Source: Streptomyces sp. MBT53
GTDB taxonomy: Bacteria; Actinomycetota; Actinomycetes; Streptomycetales; Streptomycetaceae
Direction of reading: 5' to 3'
Assembly: GCF_016654115.1 (NCBI RefSeq)
Contig: NZ_JAEQAZ010000094.1
Coordinates: 1 to 41,699 of the forward strand
DNA length: 41,699 nt
The notes beneath the pieces are model-generated. The model had not been told where the DNA came from and did no database searches. It worked only from the letters and a program-made list of their open reading frames with translations. The position numbers were made by a program, and so were the translations under genes. Shown here one piece after another: positions 39,221 through 41,699 of this stretch; the first letter of the stretch is position 1; the number at the start of each line of letters is the position of its first letter.

Positions 39221-41512
39221 ATGCAACTCGCCGCGATCATCGTGTCGCTGGTTCTGATCGTGGTCGGTGTGGCGCTGTTCGCGCGCGCCGTCCTGCAGAT
39301 CTACACCTTCATGCGACTCGGCCAGAACGTGCCCGCGGGCACCCGCACCGACGAGCCCGTACAGCGCACCGTCACCGTGGCCAAGGAGTTCCTCGGGCAC
39401 ACCCGGATGAACCGCTGGGGCGTCGTCGGGGTCGCGCACTGGTTCGTGGCGGTGGGCTTCTTCTCGCTGCTGCTGACGATCGTCAACGCCGTCGGCCAGC
39501 TCTTCCAGGCCGACTGGCTGCTGCCGGTCATCGGCGAATGGGCGCCGTACAACGTCTTCGTCGAGTTCATCGGCACCATGACGGTCGTCGGCATCCTCGC
39601 CCTGATCGTCATCCGCCAGCTCAGCAAGCCGAACAAGCCGGGCCGCAAGTCCCGCTTCGCCGGCTCCAACTTCGGCCAGGCGTACTTCGTCGAGGCCGTC
39701 ATCCTCATCGTCGGCGTCTGCATCTTCATGCTGCACGCGCTCGAAGGCGCCCAGCACCACGTCGACGCGTACGAGGCGTCCTTCTTCATCTCGTACCCCG
39801 TGGTGACGGCCCTTCGGCACCTGGACGTCTCCACCCTCCAGAACCTCACGTACCTCTTCGCCGGCGTGAAGATCGCGACCTCCTTCATCTGGATGATCAC
39901 GGTCGCCCTGAAGACCGACATGGGCGTCGCCTGGCACCGCTTCCTGGCCTTCCCGAACATCTGGTTCAAGCGCAACGCGGACGGCGGTACGTCCCTGGGC
40001 GCCCTGCTCCCGATGACGTCCGGCGGCAAGCCGATCGACTTCACCGACCCGGGCGACGACGACGTCTTCGGCGTGTCCCAGGTCGAGCAGTTCTCCTGGA
40101 AGGGCCTGCTCGACTTCTCCACCTGCACCGAGTGCGGCCGCTGCCAGTCGCAGTGCCCCGCCTGGAACACCGGCAAGCCGCTCTCCCCCAAGCTCCTGAT
40201 CATGTCCCTCCGGGACCACGCGCACGCCAAGGCGCCGTACCTGCTCGCGGGCGGCGGCAAGTCCATGGAGGGCGAGGAGAAGGCGACGGAGGAGCAGCTG
40301 GCGGGCGTACCGGCGGCGGCTCTGGCGGAGGCCGAGCGCCCCCTCATCGGCACGCTCGAAGACAACGGCGTCATCGACCCGGACGTCCTGTGGTCCTGCA
40401 CCACCTGCGGCGCCTGCGTCGAGCAGTGCCCGGTGGACATCGAGCACGTCGACCACATCGTCGACATGCGCCGCTACCAGGTGATGATCGAGTCCGCGTT
40501 CCCGTCGGAAGCCGGGACGATGCTCAAGAACCTGGAGAAGAAGGGCAACCCCTGGGGCCTGGCCAAGAAGCAGCGCCTGGAGTGGCTCAAGGAGGTCGAG
40601 TTCGAGGTCCCCGTCGTCGGCCAGGACATCGAGGACCTCACCGAGGTCGAGTACCTGTACTGGGTCGGCTGCGCCGGCGCCCTGGAGGACCGCGCCAAGA
40701 AGACGACGAAGGCCTTCGCGGAACTCCTCCACATCGCGGGCGTCAAGTTCGCCATCATGGGCGGCGACGAGAAGTGCACCGGCGACTCCGCGCGCCGCCT
40801 CGGCAACGAGCCCCTCTTCCAGGAGCTCGGCATGGAGAACGTCATGGCACTCAACATGGCGTTCGGCGAGGAACTGGACGACGACGGCAAGGTGGTCCCG
40901 GAGTCGGCGAAGCCCCGCGCCGCGAAGAAGATCGTCGCGACCTGCCCGCACTGCCTCAACACCATCGGCAACGAGTACCCGCAGCTCGGCGGCGACTACG
41001 AGGTCATCCACCACACCCAGCTGCTCCAACACCTGATCGACGAGGGCAAGTTGATCCCGGTGACGCCGGTGGAAGGTCTGATCACCTACCACGACCCGTG
41101 CTACCTGGGCCGCCACAACAAGATCTACACGCCCCCGCGCGAGATCATCGCCAGCGTCCCCGGCCTCCGCAACGAGGAAATGCACCGCCACAAGGAGCGC
41201 GGCTTCTGCTGCGGCGCGGGCGGCGCCCGCATGTGGATGGAAGAGCGCATCGGCAAGCGCATCAACAACGAGCGCGTCGACGAGGCCCTCTCCCTGAACC
41301 CGGACATCGTGTCCACGGCCTGCCCCTTCTGCCTGGTCATGCTCACCGACTCGGTCAACGGCAAGAAGAACGACGGCAAGGCCAAGGAGTCCATCCAGGT
41401 CGTCGACGTGGCCCAGCTCCTCCTGGACTCGGTCAAGAAGCCGACCGACGACGAGCCCCCCGCGGGCACCGCGGAACCGGAGAACGCCCCGGAGCCCGAG
41501 CCGGTCAAGTAA
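39221..41512 (+). CDS. etfD: membrane iron-sulfur oxidoreductase, EtfD-type (HdrCB-like)
   Basis: A 763-residue fusion. The N-terminal 240 residues form a cytochrome-b-like membrane part with about five helices and histidines in AHWFVAVGF and MLHALEGAQHH. Two 4Fe-4S motifs follow, CTECGRCQSQCP (from 302) and CTTCGACVEQCP (from 393). The C-terminus has two HdrB-like CCG domains, with CPHCLNTIGNEY, HDPCYLGRHN, GFCCGAGGARMW and TACPFCLVML. The architecture matches mycobacterial Rv0338c (EtfD), reported to pass electrons from acyl-CoA dehydrogenases via EtfBA to the membrane. That role here is inferred; no etfAB genes are in the window. A GAGGAG site precedes ATG 39221. The C-terminal 30 residues are an acidic Pro-rich tail. 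Confidence 0.88.
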   Translation: MQLAAIIVSLVLIVVGVALFARAVLQIYTFMRLGQNVPAGTRTDEPVQRTVTVAKEFLGHTRMNRWGVVGVAHWFVAVGFFSLLLTIVNAVGQLFQADWLLPVIGEWAPYNVFVEFIGTMTVVGILALIVIRQLSKPNKPGRKSRFAGSNFGQAYFVEAVILIVGVCIFMLHALEGAQHHVDAYEASFFISYPVVTALRHLDVSTLQNLTYLFAGVKIATSFIWMITVALKTDMGVAWHRFLAFPNIWFKRNADGGTSLGALLPMTSGGKPIDFTDPGDDDVFGVSQVEQFSWKGLLDFSTCTECGRCQSQCPAWNTGKPLSPKLLIMSLRDHAHAKAPYLLAGGGKSMEGEEKATEEQLAGVPAAALAEAERPLIGTLEDNGVIDPDVLWSCTTCGACVEQCPVDIEHVDHIVDMRRYQVMIESAFPSEAGTMLKNLEKKGNPWGLAKKQRLEWLKEVEFEVPVVGQDIEDLTEVEYLYWVGCAGALEDRAKKTTKAFAELLHIAGVKFAIMGGDEKCTGDSARRLGNEPLFQELGMENVMALNMAFGEELDDDGKVVPESAKPRAAKKIVATCPHCLNTIGNEYPQLGGDYEVIHHTQLLQHLIDEGKLIPVTPVEGLITYHDPCYLGRHNKIYTPPREIIASVPGLRNEEMHRHKERGFCCGAGGARMWMEERIGKRINNERVDEALSLNPDIVSTACPFCLVMLTDSVNGKKNDGKAKESIQVVDVAQLLLDSVKKPTDDEPPAGTAEPENAPEPEPVK

Positions 41513-41532
41513 CAACCAGCCAGTCCGCTACG

Positions 41533-41572
41533 ACGACGCCCCGCACTCTCACTGGAGAGTGCGGGGCGTTGT
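41533..41572 (+). terminator. terminator of the EtfD-like gene
   Basis: An 18-bp stem with one G-T wobble and a 4-nt ACTG loop, 20 nt after the stop codon. Confidence 0.85.
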
Positions 41573-41677
41573 CGTGCCGTGCCGTGCCGTCCCGTGCGGA
41601 GAAACGGGCCCCTTCACGACGAGCCGCTCGTATGCCGCCCAACTCCCGCCGTCATGTGACTTGTTGAGGAAAACGCA

Positions 41678-41699
41678 CCCCCTACCCCCTACCCCCTAC
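41678..41699. repeat. CCCCCTA heptamer repeat at the window edge
   Basis: Three exact copies of CCCCCTA (41678-41698) run off the right end of the window. On the minus strand this is a G5 array that could contribute to a G-quadruplex if it continues. The rest of 41573-41677 shows no gene. Confidence 0.75.

Noticed and set aside
39167..41515. A 782-codon minus-strand open frame opposite the EtfD-type gene
   Set aside because: It has repetitive Val/Leu/Asp/Gly/Arg composition and mirrors the real gene; its start and stop fall in the gene's flanks by chance.

Overview
The window is high-GC actinobacterial chromosome, almost certainly Streptomyces. The evidence is the strong GC bias at third codon positions, frequent GTG starts, the dnaK-grpE-dnaJ-hspR operon with HAIR operators, an HspR-type clpB promoter, and a gene order (kynU, kynA, fbaA, pyrE, spermidine synthase, clpB, dnaK operon) that I recall from the conserved core of Streptomyces chromosomes. 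I support 40 protein-coding genes and see no rRNA, tRNA or CRISPR array.

Layout. 0.2-3.4 kb holds a tryptophan-to-kynurenine module: an alpha/beta hydrolase that may be the formamidase, kynU, and kynA. 3.5-8.1 kb holds housekeeping genes on the minus strand: DUF3151, a DHA2-type exporter, class II aldolase, pyrE and a mutarotase. 8.1-12 kb holds an acidic tail-anchored SRPBCC protein, a membrane spermidine synthase-like enzyme, a DUF2617 protein, a 43-bp tandem repeat and a Gly/Cys-rich membrane microprotein. 12-17.5 kb holds an aminotransferase, a GNAT protein and a redox group (quinone oxidoreductase, double-domain AsnC regulator, aldo/keto reductase, FMN reductase). 17.6-21.9 kb holds a YbjN protein, a His-rich membrane protein, clpB and a PPOX-fold protein.

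22.0-28.7 kb is the most unusual part. Five LuxR-type regulators lie in tandem on the plus strand, each start codon overlapping the previous stop as GTGA, and a sixth paralogue converges on them. Upstream, on the opposite strand, are a predicted secreted 55-residue peptide and a Rieske-like protein that has lost its cluster ligands. The regulators share nearly identical DNA-binding ends and have diverged sensor halves, with mosaic blocks that suggest gene conversion. I read this as a candidate peptide-linked regulatory system; its function is unknown.

28.9-32.3 kb holds a tight three-gene operon: circularly permuted ATP-grasp, alpha-E and transglutaminase. 32.3-33.4 kb is an orphan sugar-type binding lipoprotein. 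33.7-37.9 kb is the dnaK operon with its repressor gene, so HspR and two of its targets (dnaK operon and clpB) lie in the same window. 38-39 kb is an MraY/WecA-like membrane protein missing key aspartates. 39.2-41.5 kb is a large membrane iron-sulfur oxidoreductase of the EtfD type.
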